Part shown: positions 47,672 through 56,346 of the stretch, in pieces | Layout: every line of letters starts with the position of its first letter | How positions within the stretch are numbered: the first letter of the stretch is position 1 | Assembly: GCA_942492375.1 (NCBI GenBank) | Contig: CALOEL010000005.1 | Coordinates: 1 to 64,000 of the forward strand | Origin: JAHEAO01 sp942492375 | GTDB lineage: Bacteria; Pseudomonadota; Alphaproteobacteria; Rhodobacterales; Rhodobacteraceae | DNA length: 64,000 nt | Reading direction: 5' to 3' | Notes under the pieces: generated by a model | Databases searched by the model: none | What the model saw: the letters and a program-made list of their open reading frames with translations, nothing else | What the model was told of the DNA's origin: nothing | Position numbers and translations under genes: made by a program

Positions 47672-49129
47672 TTGACCGACCTCGCCTCCCGCCTTTCCGA
47701 CGCCGCCCTCCTGCGCGACCGCTGCTATGTGAACGGCGGTTGGCAGTCCGGCGGTTCCGATTTCGCCGTGACCGACCCCGCCACCGGGCAGGAGATCGCC
47801 CGCGTCGCCGCCTGCCCCGCCGATCAGGCGCGCGAGGCGACCGATGCCGCCGAGGCCGCCTTTGCCGACTGGGCCGGCCGCACCCCGCAGGAACGCGCGG
47901 CACTGCTGCGCCGCTGGTTCGAACTGATGCACGCGGCGAAAGAGGATCTCGCGTTGATCATGGTCGCCGAGCAGGGCAAGCCCCTGTCCGAAGCCCGCGG
48001 CGAGATCGACTATGCCGCCTCGTTCCTGGAATTCTACGCCGAAGAGGCCAAGCGTCCGAACATCGAGGGCGTGACCTCGCATCTCGCCGATGCCGAGATG
48101 GAACTGTGGCGCGAACCCGTGGGCGTCGCCGCCCTGATCACGCCGTGGAACTTCCCCTCGGCCATGCTGACCCGCAAGGCCGCCGCCGCGCTGGCCGCCG
48201 GCTGCACCGTCGTGGCACACCCTTCCGCCGAAACCCCGCTTTCCGCGCTGGCGCTGGCGGAACTGGCCGACCGCGCCGGCCTGCCGAAGGGCGTCTTCAA
48301 CGTCGTCACCGGCGACGCGCCAGAGATCGTCGGCGCCTGGACCGGCGATGCCCGCATCCGCGCGCTGTCCTTCACCGGCTCGACCGAGATCGGCAAGCTG
48401 CTCTACCGCAACTCAGCCGACACGGTGAAACGGCTGGTGCTGGAACTCGGCGGCCACGCGCCCTTCATCCTCTTCGCCGATGCCGACATGGACCAGGCGG
48501 TGGACGAGGCGATCAAGGCCAAGTTCGCCACCACCGGCCAGGATTGCCTCGGCGCCAACCGCTTCTTCGTCGAACGCCCCGTCTATGACGAATTCTGCCG
48601 CCGCTTCGCCGAGCGTGCGGGCGCCCTGACCCTCGGCCCCGGTATGGATGACTGCGACCTCGGCCCCTTGATGAACGAGGCAGCGGTGAAGAAGCAGGAA
48701 AGCCACGTCAAGGACGCGCTCGACCGCGGCGCGACCCTTCTGACCGGCGGCGAGCGCAACCCGCAGGGCCCGCTCTTCTTCCAGCCGACCGTGCTCGCCG
48801 ATACCCCCGAGGATGCGCTGATCTTCCACGAGGAAACCTTCGGCCCGGTCGCCGCCATTGCCCCTTTCGACACCGAGGAAGAGGTGCTGGCACGCGCAAA
48901 TGCCACCGAATACGGGCTGGTCGCCTATCTGCACACGATGGATCCGCGCCGCATCTACCGCGCCAGCCGGGCGCTGAATTTCGGCATGGTCGCGGTCAAC
49001 CGCACCAAGGTCACCGGCGCGCCGATCCCGTTCGGCGGCATGAAACAATCCGGCCTCGCCCGCGAAGGCGCGCGCTACGGGCTGGAAGCCTTCACCGACA
49101 TCAAATACGTCTGCCGCGACTGGGCCTGA
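47672..49129 (+). CDS. doeC: NAD-dependent semialdehyde dehydrogenase (DoeC/Ssd-like)
   Basis: A 485-residue aldehyde dehydrogenase. Motifs: TPWNFPSAMLTRKAAAALAAGCT, FTGSTEIGKLLYR, the catalytic Glu in LVLELGGHAPF and the catalytic Cys in TTGQDCLGANRFFV. By sequence it resembles succinate-semialdehyde dehydrogenases. By context (ectoine cluster, beside the diaminobutyrate aminotransferase) it should oxidise L-aspartate-beta-semialdehyde to aspartate. No ATG or GTG is available at the N-terminus; a TTG start at 47672 is used. Confidence 0.85.
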   Translation: MTDLASRLSDAALLRDRCYVNGGWQSGGSDFAVTDPATGQEIARVAACPADQAREATDAAEAAFADWAGRTPQERAALLRRWFELMHAAKEDLALIMVAEQGKPLSEARGEIDYAASFLEFYAEEAKRPNIEGVTSHLADAEMELWREPVGVAALITPWNFPSAMLTRKAAAALAAGCTVVAHPSAETPLSALALAELADRAGLPKGVFNVVTGDAPEIVGAWTGDARIRALSFTGSTEIGKLLYRNSADTVKRLVLELGGHAPFILFADADMDQAVDEAIKAKFATTGQDCLGANRFFVERPVYDEFCRRFAERAGALTLGPGMDDCDLGPLMNEAAVKKQESHVKDALDRGATLLTGGERNPQGPLFFQPTVLADTPEDALIFHEETFGPVAAIAPFDTEEEVLARANATEYGLVAYLHTMDPRRIYRASRALNFGMVAVNRTKVTGAPIPFGGMKQSGLAREGARYGLEAFTDIKYVCRDWA

Positions 49130-49154
49130 CGCCAAACCCCGAGAGGACACCGAC

Positions 49155-50525
49155 ATGCTGACCAATGACATTCTCGCCCAGTGGGACCGCGAGAACTTCT
49201 TCCACCCCTCCACCCACCTCGCGCAATTCGCCCGCGGCGATGCGCCGCAGCGCGTCGTGACGGGCGGCAAGGGCGTCTATATCGAGGACCGCGACGGCAA
49301 CCGCCTGCTCGACGGCTTCGCCGGGCTCTACTGCGTCAACGTCGGCTACGGTCGCACCGAGATCTCCGAGGCGATCGCCAAGCAGGCCAAGGAACTGGCC
49401 TATTACCACGCCTATGCCGGCCACGGCACCGAGACCTCGATCACGCTGGCCAAGATGGTGCTCGACCGCGCGCCCGCCAACATGTCCAAGGTCTATTTCG
49501 GCCTTTCGGGTTCGGACGCGAACGAGACCAATATCAAGCTGGTCTGGTACATGAACAACATCCTTGGCCGGCCCGAGAAGAAGAAGATCATCTCGCGCTG
49601 GCGCGGCTATCACGGCTCCGGCCTGATGACCGGCTCGCTGACCGGGCTCGAGCTCTTCCACAAGAAGTTCGACCTGCCGCTCTCCCAGGTGATCCATACC
49701 GAGGCGCCCTATTACTTCCGCCGCCCCGACGCCGCGATGAGCGAACAGCAGTTCAGCGAGCATTGCGCCGCCGAACTGGAGGCGCTGATCGACCGCGAGG
49801 GGGCCGACACCATCGCCGCCTTCATCGGCGAGCCGGTTCTGGGAACCGGCGGCATCGTCCCGCCGCCCGCCGGCTACTGGGAAGCGATCCAGCGGGTGCT
49901 GACGAAGCACGACATCCTCCTGATCGCCGACGAGGTCGTGACCGGCTTCGGCCGCCTCGGCACCATGTTCGGCTCGGCCCATTACGGCATCGAGCCCGAC
50001 ATCATCACCATCGCCAAGGGCCTGACCTCGGCCTATGCGCCGCTCTCGGGTTCGATCGTGTCCGACAAGGTCTGGAAAGTGCTCGAACGCGGCACCGACG
50101 AGAACGGCGTCCTCGGCCATGGCTGGACCTATGCCGCCCATCCGATCGGGGCCGCGGCGGGCGTCGCCAACCTGGAACTCATCGACCGGCTCGGACTGGT
50201 CGAGAATGCCGGCAAGATCGGCGCGCGGCTGAACGAGATGATGCAGGACGCTCTGGGCGGACACGCCAATATCGGCGACGTGCGCGGCGACGGGATGCTC
50301 TGCGCCGTCGAACTGGTGGCCGACCGCGACAAGCGCGAGCATTTCGACCCCAAGGCGGGCACCGGCGCCAAGATCGTCACCGAGATGGTCCGCCACGGTG
50401 TCATCTGCCGCGCGATGCCGCAGGGCGACATCCTGGGCTTCGCTCCACCGCTCTGCCTGACCGAGGACGAGGCCGGCAAGATCGTCGAGGTCACGGCGGC
50501 GGCGGTGAAGACCGTGCTGGGCTGA
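49155..50525 (+). CDS. doeD: Class III aminotransferase, probable L-2,4-diaminobutyrate transaminase (DoeD/Atf)
   Basis: A 456-residue PLP-dependent omega-aminotransferase. The aspartate contact is in LLIADEVVTGFGRLG and the cofactor lysine in IITIAKGLTSAYAPLSG. In ectoine degradation it converts diaminobutyrate to aspartate semialdehyde. A GAGAGGAC Shine-Dalgarno precedes the ATG. It follows doeC by 25 bases and is convergent with bhcR. Confidence 0.87.
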   Translation: MLTNDILAQWDRENFFHPSTHLAQFARGDAPQRVVTGGKGVYIEDRDGNRLLDGFAGLYCVNVGYGRTEISEAIAKQAKELAYYHAYAGHGTETSITLAKMVLDRAPANMSKVYFGLSGSDANETNIKLVWYMNNILGRPEKKKIISRWRGYHGSGLMTGSLTGLELFHKKFDLPLSQVIHTEAPYYFRRPDAAMSEQQFSEHCAAELEALIDREGADTIAAFIGEPVLGTGGIVPPPAGYWEAIQRVLTKHDILLIADEVVTGFGRLGTMFGSAHYGIEPDIITIAKGLTSAYAPLSGSIVSDKVWKVLERGTDENGVLGHGWTYAAHPIGAAAGVANLELIDRLGLVENAGKIGARLNEMMQDALGGHANIGDVRGDGMLCAVELVADRDKREHFDPKAGTGAKIVTEMVRHGVICRAMPQGDILGFAPPLCLTEDEAGKIVEVTAAAVKTVLG

Positions 50526-50565
50526 AGACCAGCGCGCGGCCCCGGACCTGCCGGGACCGCGCGCT

Positions 50566-51378
50566 TCACGGGATCTGCCGCGCGCCCAGCCCCTCGGATA
50601 TCTCGCGCGCCGCATCCATGACCATCCCGCCAAACCGCCCGACATCCGCCAGCTTCACCCGGCTGACCGGGCCAGAGACCGAAACCCCCGCCACCGCGTC
50701 GCCGGTGGCGTCGAAGACTGGTGCCGCGATGCAGCGCATCCCCTCCGACCGTTCCTCGTCGTCCACCGCGTAACCCTGCGCGCGGATCGCGGCCACTTCG
50801 CGGCGCAGCGCATCGGCGTCGGTCAGGGTGGTCTCGGTGAATTTTTCCAGCCGCCCGCCGATCACCCGGTCCAGCCGCGCCGCCGGATATTGCGCCAGCA
50901 GCGCCTTGCCGATCCCCGACGCATGCAGCGGCGACCGCGTGCCGGGCGGAAAGAAGGCGCGGATCGAGGCATGGGTCTCGACCTGGCTGACAAAGATCAC
51001 CAGCCCGCGCCGCTCGATGCCAAGATTGGCGGTCTCGCCGCTTTCCTCCATCAGCCAGCGCATCACCGGGCGGCTGCGTTCGACCAGCCCGGTGCGCCGC
51101 AGGAACGCCGACCCGACCAGGAAGGCCCTGGACCCGATGAACCAGGTCTGGTTCTCTGCCTCGGCCTCGACCATTCCGCGGTTCTGCAAGGTCACGAGGA
51201 TCCGGTAGATCGTCGCGGGCGACTGGTCCAGCCGCTCGGCCAGTTCGGTCAGCGTCGGGCCGGGCAGTTCGGCCAGATGCTCCAGCACCTCCATCGCCCG
51301 GTCGAGCGACTGGATCGTGTTCTGCTCGGTCTTGTCGTGGAACCCCTTGGGGCGTCCGCGCTTTCTGGTTTCCATCAT
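50566..51378 (-). CDS. bhcR: IclR-family regulator BhcR
   Basis: A 270-residue IclR protein. The N-terminal winged helix has TLTELAERLDQSPATIYRILVTLQNRGM and the C-terminal effector domain ends FGGMVMDAAREISEGL. In Paracoccus BhcR controls the bhc operon and senses glyoxylate. I prefer the ATG at 51378 because AAAGG precedes it by seven bases; ATG at 51393 is also in frame. It is divergent from bhcA, and two identical-format palindromes lie between them. Confidence 0.88.
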   Translation of the reverse strand: MMETRKRGRPKGFHDKTEQNTIQSLDRAMEVLEHLAELPGPTLTELAERLDQSPATIYRILVTLQNRGMVEAEAENQTWFIGSRAFLVGSAFLRRTGLVERSRPVMRWLMEESGETANLGIERRGLVIFVSQVETHASIRAFFPPGTRSPLHASGIGKALLAQYPAARLDRVIGGRLEKFTETTLTDADALRREVAAIRAQGYAVDDEERSEGMRCIAAPVFDATGDAVAGVSVSGPVSRVKLADVGRFGGMVMDAAREISEGLGARQIP

Positions 51379-51395
51379 TGCGCCGCCTTTCATAT

Positions 51396-51412
51396 GTGAA
51401 AATCCGTTTCAC
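51396..51412. promoter_or_regulatory. Candidate BhcR operator 1
   Basis: GTGAAA-N5-TTTCAC, a perfect 6-5-6 inverted repeat just upstream of bhcR. It shares the core TGAAA-N5-TTTCA with the site at 51466-51484 and with IclR-family operators in general. Confidence 0.65.
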
Positions 51413-51465
51413 CCAGTGAAAAAATCAAACCACTGATATTACGAACGAAATCCAATATATAGCAA

Positions 51466-51484
51466 TTTGAAAAAATATTTCAAA
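51466..51484. promoter_or_regulatory. Candidate BhcR operator 2
   Basis: TTTGAAA-N5-TTTCAAA, a perfect 7-5-7 inverted repeat 59 bases upstream of the bhcA start. Its centre is 71 bases from that of operator 1, close to seven helical turns. Confidence 0.65.
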
Positions 51485-51543
51485 AAAATTGCGGACGCGG
51501 CCCGATTGCCGCATTCTTGCTGCAACAGCCAAAGGAGCCTGCC

Positions 51544-52734
51544 ATGAGCTTTCAGAACCCGGTCTTCATCCCCGGCCCGACGAATATCCCCGAAGATGTC
51601 CGCCGCGCCTGCGACATGCCGACGCTCGACCACCGGTCGCCGCTGTTCGGCGAGATTCTGCACCCCGCCCGCGCCAATGTGCAAAAGGTGCTGAAGTCGA
51701 AGGATGCCGAGGTCTTCATCTTCCCCTCGACCGGCACCGGCGGCTGGGAAACCGCGCTGACCAACACGCTGTCGGCCGGCGACAAGGTTCTGGCGGCCCG
51801 CAACGGCATGTTCAGCCACCGCTGGATCGACATGTGCAACCGCCACGGGCTGGACATGACCGTGGTCGAGGCCGCCTGGGGCGAAGGCATCCCGGCGGAT
51901 CGCTACGAAGAGATCCTGACCGCCGACAAGAACCACCAGATCAAGGTCGTCCTTGCCACTCATAACGAGACTGCGACCGGGGTGAAATCCGACATCGCCG
52001 CCGTGCGCCGCGCGATGGATGCCGCCAAGCACCCGGCGATGCTGTTCGTCGACGGCGTCAGCTCGATCGGCTCGATGGATTTCCGGATGGATGACTGGGG
52101 CGTCGATGTCGCCGTCACCGGCAGCCAGAAGGGTTTCATGCTGCCCGCCGGCCTCGCCATCGTCGGCTTCTCGAAGAAGGCGATGAAGTCGGTCGACAGC
52201 GCGAAGCTGCCGCGCACCTTCTTCGACATCCGCGATATGGCCAAGGGCTATGCGAATAACGGCTTTCCCTACACGCCGCCGGTCGGCCTGATGAACGGCC
52301 TGACCTATGCTTCGAACAAGCTTCTGGACGAGGGGCTGGAAAACGTCTTCGCCCGCCACACCCGTATCGCCAGCGGCATCCGCGCCGCCGTCCACGGCTG
52401 GGGCCTGACGCTCTGCGCGGTGTCTCCGGACCTCTATTCCGACACCGTCAGCGCGATCCGCACGCCCGAAGGGTTCAATGCCACCCATATCGTCGAACAT
52501 GCCGCCAAGACCTATGGCATGGCGTTCGGCACCGGGCTGGGCGAGGTTGCCGGCAAGGTCTTCCGTATCGGCCATCTTGGCTCTATGACGGATGCCATGG
52601 CCCTGTCGGGAATCGCCACCGCCGAGATGGTGATGGCCGATCTGGGGCTCGACATAAAACTCGGGTCCGGCGTCGCGGCGGCGCAAGAGCACTACCGCAC
52701 GACTGCCCGCCAGCCGGCAAAGGCCGCCGCATGA
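51544..52734 (+). CDS. bhcA: L-aspartate:glyoxylate aminotransferase BhcA
   Basis: A 396-residue class V aminotransferase beginning MSFQNPVFIPGPTNIPE, with the PLP lysine at K196 (VTGSQKGFMLP). It transfers the amino group of aspartate to glyoxylate, giving oxaloacetate and glycine, the entry step of the beta-hydroxyaspartate cycle. AAAGGAG precedes the ATG at 51544. Gene order with bhcB, bhcC and bhcD and the divergent bhcR matches the Paracoccus denitrificans cluster. Confidence 0.93.
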   Translation: MSFQNPVFIPGPTNIPEDVRRACDMPTLDHRSPLFGEILHPARANVQKVLKSKDAEVFIFPSTGTGGWETALTNTLSAGDKVLAARNGMFSHRWIDMCNRHGLDMTVVEAAWGEGIPADRYEEILTADKNHQIKVVLATHNETATGVKSDIAAVRRAMDAAKHPAMLFVDGVSSIGSMDFRMDDWGVDVAVTGSQKGFMLPAGLAIVGFSKKAMKSVDSAKLPRTFFDIRDMAKGYANNGFPYTPPVGLMNGLTYASNKLLDEGLENVFARHTRIASGIRAAVHGWGLTLCAVSPDLYSDTVSAIRTPEGFNATHIVEHAAKTYGMAFGTGLGEVAGKVFRIGHLGSMTDAMALSGIATAEMVMADLGLDIKLGSGVAAAQEHYRTTARQPAKAAA

Positions 52735-52745
52735 AGGACAGCGCG

Positions 52746-53693
52746 ATGGAGATTCCGACCTACGAGGACATGCTGGCAGCGCATGAGCGGATCAAGCCGC
52801 ATATCCGCCGCACGCCGATCCGCACCTCGGACTACCTGAACGAGCTGGCCGGCTGCCAGCTGTTCTTCAAATGCGAGAACTTCCAGGAACCCGGCGCCTT
52901 CAAGGTGCGCGGCGCCTCGAACGCGGTCTTCGGCCTCGACGACGAGCAGGCGAAAAAGGGCGTCGCCACCCATTCCTCGGGCAACCATGCCTCCTGCCTG
53001 TCCTACGCGGCGATGCTGCGCGGCATTCCCTGCAACGTGGTGATGCCCCGCACCGCGCCACAGACCAAGAAGGACACCGTGCGCCGCTACGGCGGCAAGA
53101 TCACCGAATGCGACCCCTCGACCACCTCGCGAGAGGCGACATTCGCCGAAGTGCAGGCCAAGACGGGGGGCGATTTCGTCCATCCCTACAACGACCCGCG
53201 CGTGATCGCGGGGCAAGGCACCTGTTCCAGGGAGATGATCGAACAGACCGACGGGCTCGATTTCGCGGTCGCCCCGATCGGCGGTGGCGGCATGATCTCG
53301 GGCACCTGCCTGACGCTCTCGACGCTGGCGCCCGAAACGAAGGTGATCGCCGCCGAGCCCGAGCAGGCCGACGATGCCTATCGCAGCTTCAAGGCCGGCC
53401 ACATCATCGCCGACGACGCGCCCAAGACCATCGCCGACGGCCTCTTGGTGCCGCTCAAGGATCTGACCTGGCATTTCGTCTCGAACCATGTCAGCGACAT
53501 CTTCACCGCTTCCGAGCAGGAAATCATCGACGCGATGAAGCTGACCTGGAAGCATCTGCGCGTGGTCATGGAACCGTCATCCGCGGTGCCGCTGGCCACC
53601 ATCCTGAAGAACAAGGACACCTTCGCGGGCAAGCGCGTCGGCGTCATCATCACCGGCGGCAACGTCGATCTGGACAAACTGCCCTGGACCTAG
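52746..53693 (+). CDS. bhcB: Beta-hydroxyaspartate dehydratase BhcB
   Basis: A 315-residue fold-II PLP enzyme. K53 in PGAFKVRGASNAV is the cofactor lysine, with THSSGNHASCLSYAA and the glycine loop PIGGGGMISG. It dehydrates (2R,3S)-beta-hydroxyaspartate to iminosuccinate. Start at 52746 (MEIPTYEDML) fits known BhcB N-termini and has AAGGA in front. An ATG at 52731 overlapping the bhcA stop would add five residues. Confidence 0.93.
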   Translation: MEIPTYEDMLAAHERIKPHIRRTPIRTSDYLNELAGCQLFFKCENFQEPGAFKVRGASNAVFGLDDEQAKKGVATHSSGNHASCLSYAAMLRGIPCNVVMPRTAPQTKKDTVRRYGGKITECDPSTTSREATFAEVQAKTGGDFVHPYNDPRVIAGQGTCSREMIEQTDGLDFAVAPIGGGGMISGTCLTLSTLAPETKVIAAEPEQADDAYRSFKAGHIIADDAPKTIADGLLVPLKDLTWHFVSNHVSDIFTASEQEIIDAMKLTWKHLRVVMEPSSAVPLATILKNKDTFAGKRVGVIITGGNVDLDKLPWT

Positions 53694-53710
53694 GGCGAGA
53701 GGAGGACACC

Positions 53711-54874
53711 ATGAACGCACCTGTGGACATCAACAAGCTCGAAGTCGGCTTCGACGTGCCGGCCGTGCCGGGGATGGACGAGAAGGACATCCAGACGCCC
53801 TGCCTGATCCTCGATCTCGACGCGCTGGAACGCAACATCAAGAAGATGGGCGATTATGCCAAGGCGCATGGCATGCGCCACCGTTCGCACGGCAAGATGC
53901 ACAAATCCGTCGACGTGCAGAAGCTGCAGGAAAAGCTGGGCGGCGCTGTCGGCGTCTGCTGCCAGAAGGTCTCCGAGGCCGAGGTCTTCGTGCGCGGCGG
54001 CATCAAGGACGTGCTCGTGTCGAACCAGGTCCGCGACCCGGCCAAGATCGACCGGCTGGCGCAACTGCCCAAGATGGGCTCGAACATCATCGTCTGCGTC
54101 GATGACATCGACAATGTCGAGGAACTGTCGAAAGCCGCGCAGAAGCACGGCACCGAGCTTGGCGTCTTCATCGAGATCGACTGCGGCGCCGGTCGCTGTG
54201 GCGTCACCACATCGGACGCCGTGGTCAAGATCGCCAAGGCCGTCGATGCCGCCAAGGGCCTCACCTTCAAGGGCATCCAGGCCTATCAGGGCGCGATGCA
54301 GCACATGGACAGCTATTCCGACCGCAAGGCCAAGCTCGACGCCGCCATCGCCCAGGTCAAGGACGCGGTCGAGGCGCTGAAGAAGGAAGGGCTGGAACCC
54401 GAATTCGTCTCGGGCGGCGGCACCGGCAGCTACTATTTCGAAAGCAATTCCGGCGTCTACAACGAGCTGCAATGCGGCTCCTACGCCTTCATGGATGCCG
54501 ATTACGGTCGTATCCTCGACAAGGACGGCAACCGGATCGACGAGAATGAATGGGAGAACGCGCTGTTCATCCTGACCTCCGTCATGTCCCATGCCAAGAA
54601 GGACAAGGCGATCGTCGATGCCGGCCTCAAGGCCCAGTCGGTCGATAGCGGCCTGCCCTTCATCTACGGCCGCGACGACGTGAAATATGTCAAGTGCTCG
54701 GACGAGCATGGCGTGGTCGAGGACCCCAAGGGCGTGCTCAAGGTCAATGACAAGCTGCGGCTGGTGCCGGGTCATTGCGACCCGACCTGCAACGTCCATG
54801 ACTGGTATGTCGGCGTCCGGAACGGCAAGGTCGAAACCGTCTGGCCGGTCTCGGCCCGCGGCAAGGCCTACTGA
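53711..54874 (+). CDS. bhcC: Beta-hydroxyaspartate aldolase BhcC
   Basis: A 387-residue D-threonine-aldolase-like (fold III) PLP enzyme. The cofactor lysine is K62 in RSHGKMHKSVDVQ, and the C-terminal metal region includes VPGHCDPTCNVHDWY. It condenses glycine with glyoxylate to (2R,3S)-beta-hydroxyaspartate. GAGGAGG precedes the ATG. A longer frame open from 52871 runs through bhcB and is not real. An intrinsic terminator follows it, before bhcD. Confidence 0.94.
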   Translation: MNAPVDINKLEVGFDVPAVPGMDEKDIQTPCLILDLDALERNIKKMGDYAKAHGMRHRSHGKMHKSVDVQKLQEKLGGAVGVCCQKVSEAEVFVRGGIKDVLVSNQVRDPAKIDRLAQLPKMGSNIIVCVDDIDNVEELSKAAQKHGTELGVFIEIDCGAGRCGVTTSDAVVKIAKAVDAAKGLTFKGIQAYQGAMQHMDSYSDRKAKLDAAIAQVKDAVEALKKEGLEPEFVSGGGTGSYYFESNSGVYNELQCGSYAFMDADYGRILDKDGNRIDENEWENALFILTSVMSHAKKDKAIVDAGLKAQSVDSGLPFIYGRDDVKYVKCSDEHGVVEDPKGVLKVNDKLRLVPGHCDPTCNVHDWYVGVRNGKVETVWPVSARGKAY

Positions 54875-54893
54875 TCCATTTCCCTCCCTTCCC

Positions 54894-54923
54894 GGGGCCG
54901 GACCTGTTCCGGCCCCTTTTTTT
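54894..54923 (+). terminator. Intrinsic terminator between bhcC and bhcD
   Basis: GGGGCCGG (54894-54901) and CCGGCCCC (54909-54916) form a perfect 8-bp stem over a seven-base loop, followed directly by seven T. It ends 16 bases before the bhcD ATG, so it must be leaky if bhcD is read from the bhcA promoter. Confidence 0.88.
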
Positions 54924-54939
54924 GACGAAAGGCCCCAGC

Positions 54940-55902
54940 ATGTTCATCGTTCCCGAGAAAGAGATCGCCGGGCTCATCACCCCCGATGCCGCCTTCGCCG
55001 CGGTCGAGGCCGTCTTCGCCGCGATGGCGCGGGGCGATGCCTACAACTTCCCCGTCGTGCGCGAGGCGCTTGGCGAGGGGCGGCAATACGGTTTCAAGTC
55101 GGGCCTTGACCGCGCCGGCAAGAACCTCGGCGTCAAGGCCGGCGGCTATTTCCCCGGCAATGCCGACAAGGGCATCACCAACCACCAGTCCACCGTCTAC
55201 CTGTTCGATCCCGATACCGGGCGCCCCACCGCGATGGTCGGCGGCAACCTTCTGACCGCGCTGCGCACCGCCGCCGCCTCGGCGATCTCCATCGACCGGC
55301 TGGCCCGCAAGGACGCGAAGGTCCTGGGCATGGTCGGCGCCGGCCATCAGGCCGGTTTCCAGCTGCGCGCCGCCGCCAAGACCCGCCAGTTTGAGAAGGT
55401 CGTGGCCTGGAACTACCATCCCGACATGCTGCCCGCCCTCGGCAAGGTCGCCGAGGAGCTTGGCCTGCCCTTCGAGGCGGTCACGCTCGACGATCTCGGC
55501 ATCCAGGCGGACGTGATCATCACCATCACCTCCTCGCCCGAAGCCTCGCTGCTCGACGCCCATGTGCGCCCCGGCACGCATCTGGCCTGCATGGGCACCG
55601 ACACCATCGGCAAGCAAGAGGTCGAACCCGCCGTCCTGGCCCGCGCCACCGTCTTCACCGACGAGGTCGCGCAATCCGTGACCCTCGGCGAGGCGCAGCA
55701 TGCCATCAAGGGGGGTATGATCAGGGAATCCGACATCACCACCATTGGCGAGGTGATCAACGGCACCCATAAGGGCCGCACCTCCGACGACGAGATCACC
55801 CTCTTCGACGGCACCGGCGTCGGCCTGCAAGACCTCGCCGTCGCCGCCACCGCGGTCGATCTGGCCCGCAAGGCCGGCGTAGCGGTGGAAGTGGAGATCT
55901 GA
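54940..55902 (+). CDS. bhcD: Iminosuccinate reductase BhcD
   Basis: A 320-residue ornithine-cyclodeaminase-family NAD(P)H enzyme, with the Rossmann motif VLGMVGAGHQAGFQLRAA near residue 128. It reduces iminosuccinate to L-aspartate, closing the cycle so that two glyoxylate give one oxaloacetate net. ATG at 54940 (MFIVPEKEIAGL) is used; TTG at 54922 falls in the terminator. It is followed by a second hairpin. Confidence 0.93.
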   Translation: MFIVPEKEIAGLITPDAAFAAVEAVFAAMARGDAYNFPVVREALGEGRQYGFKSGLDRAGKNLGVKAGGYFPGNADKGITNHQSTVYLFDPDTGRPTAMVGGNLLTALRTAAASAISIDRLARKDAKVLGMVGAGHQAGFQLRAAAKTRQFEKVVAWNYHPDMLPALGKVAEELGLPFEAVTLDDLGIQADVIITITSSPEASLLDAHVRPGTHLACMGTDTIGKQEVEPAVLARATVFTDEVAQSVTLGEAQHAIKGGMIRESDITTIGEVINGTHKGRTSDDEITLFDGTGVGLQDLAVAATAVDLARKAGVAVEVEI

Positions 55903-55907
55903 AACAG

Positions 55908-55937
55908 CGGCCCACCCCCTGTCTGGGGGGCGGGCCC
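55908..55937 (+). terminator. GC-rich hairpin after bhcD
   Basis: Arms around GGCCCACCCCC (55909-55919) and GGGGGGCGGGCC (55925-55936) pair with one mismatch-like bulge over a five-base loop. The following T-run is weak (GTTTCG). It is a probable end of the bhc transcript. Confidence 0.6.
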
Positions 55938-56346
55938 GTTTCGCCGTGCCGCGACTTTAACTGACAGCGGTCATCCAGGGACGAAGCCGGCAGTGGCGGC
56001 TTGGCAGACAGTTGCGACATTCGGCGCACGGTCACCAATGCCAGCTATTTGACCTTTGATGCACACGCAGCCCGAAATACCAAATGAGTCGAAGTGAATC
56101 TGGTTCGCTTTTGTGCCTGACCGGTTCTGTCCGGTTCTCGCTACTGGAGGTCACCATTCAGCAAATCGACGTGCCTTGATGCTGGTGCTACGTACACGAC
56201 GTCGGTATGCCTCGTCACATCTCCATTGTTCGATGGTGTGGCCAGAATGCGGAAATGACGTATCGAGACAGCGCTGGAGCGTGCAACGCCCCTTTGATTT
56301 TTGCTTTACAACGGACCATGAATTTAATGCCCAACGGGCTTGCTTC
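55938..56346. other. Non-coding stretch before the LysR gene
   Basis: About 410 bases without a supported gene. A frame in line with LysR is open from 56113, but its translation before 56347 looks non-protein-like, and the composition becomes less GC-rich toward the gene. The LysR promoter presumably lies in the last 100 bases. Nothing else is recognised. Confidence 0.5.

Noticed and set aside
56113..56346. A 78-codon N-terminal extension of the LysR protein
   Set aside because: LysR proteins begin with their helix-turn-helix; the extension has no family resemblance.
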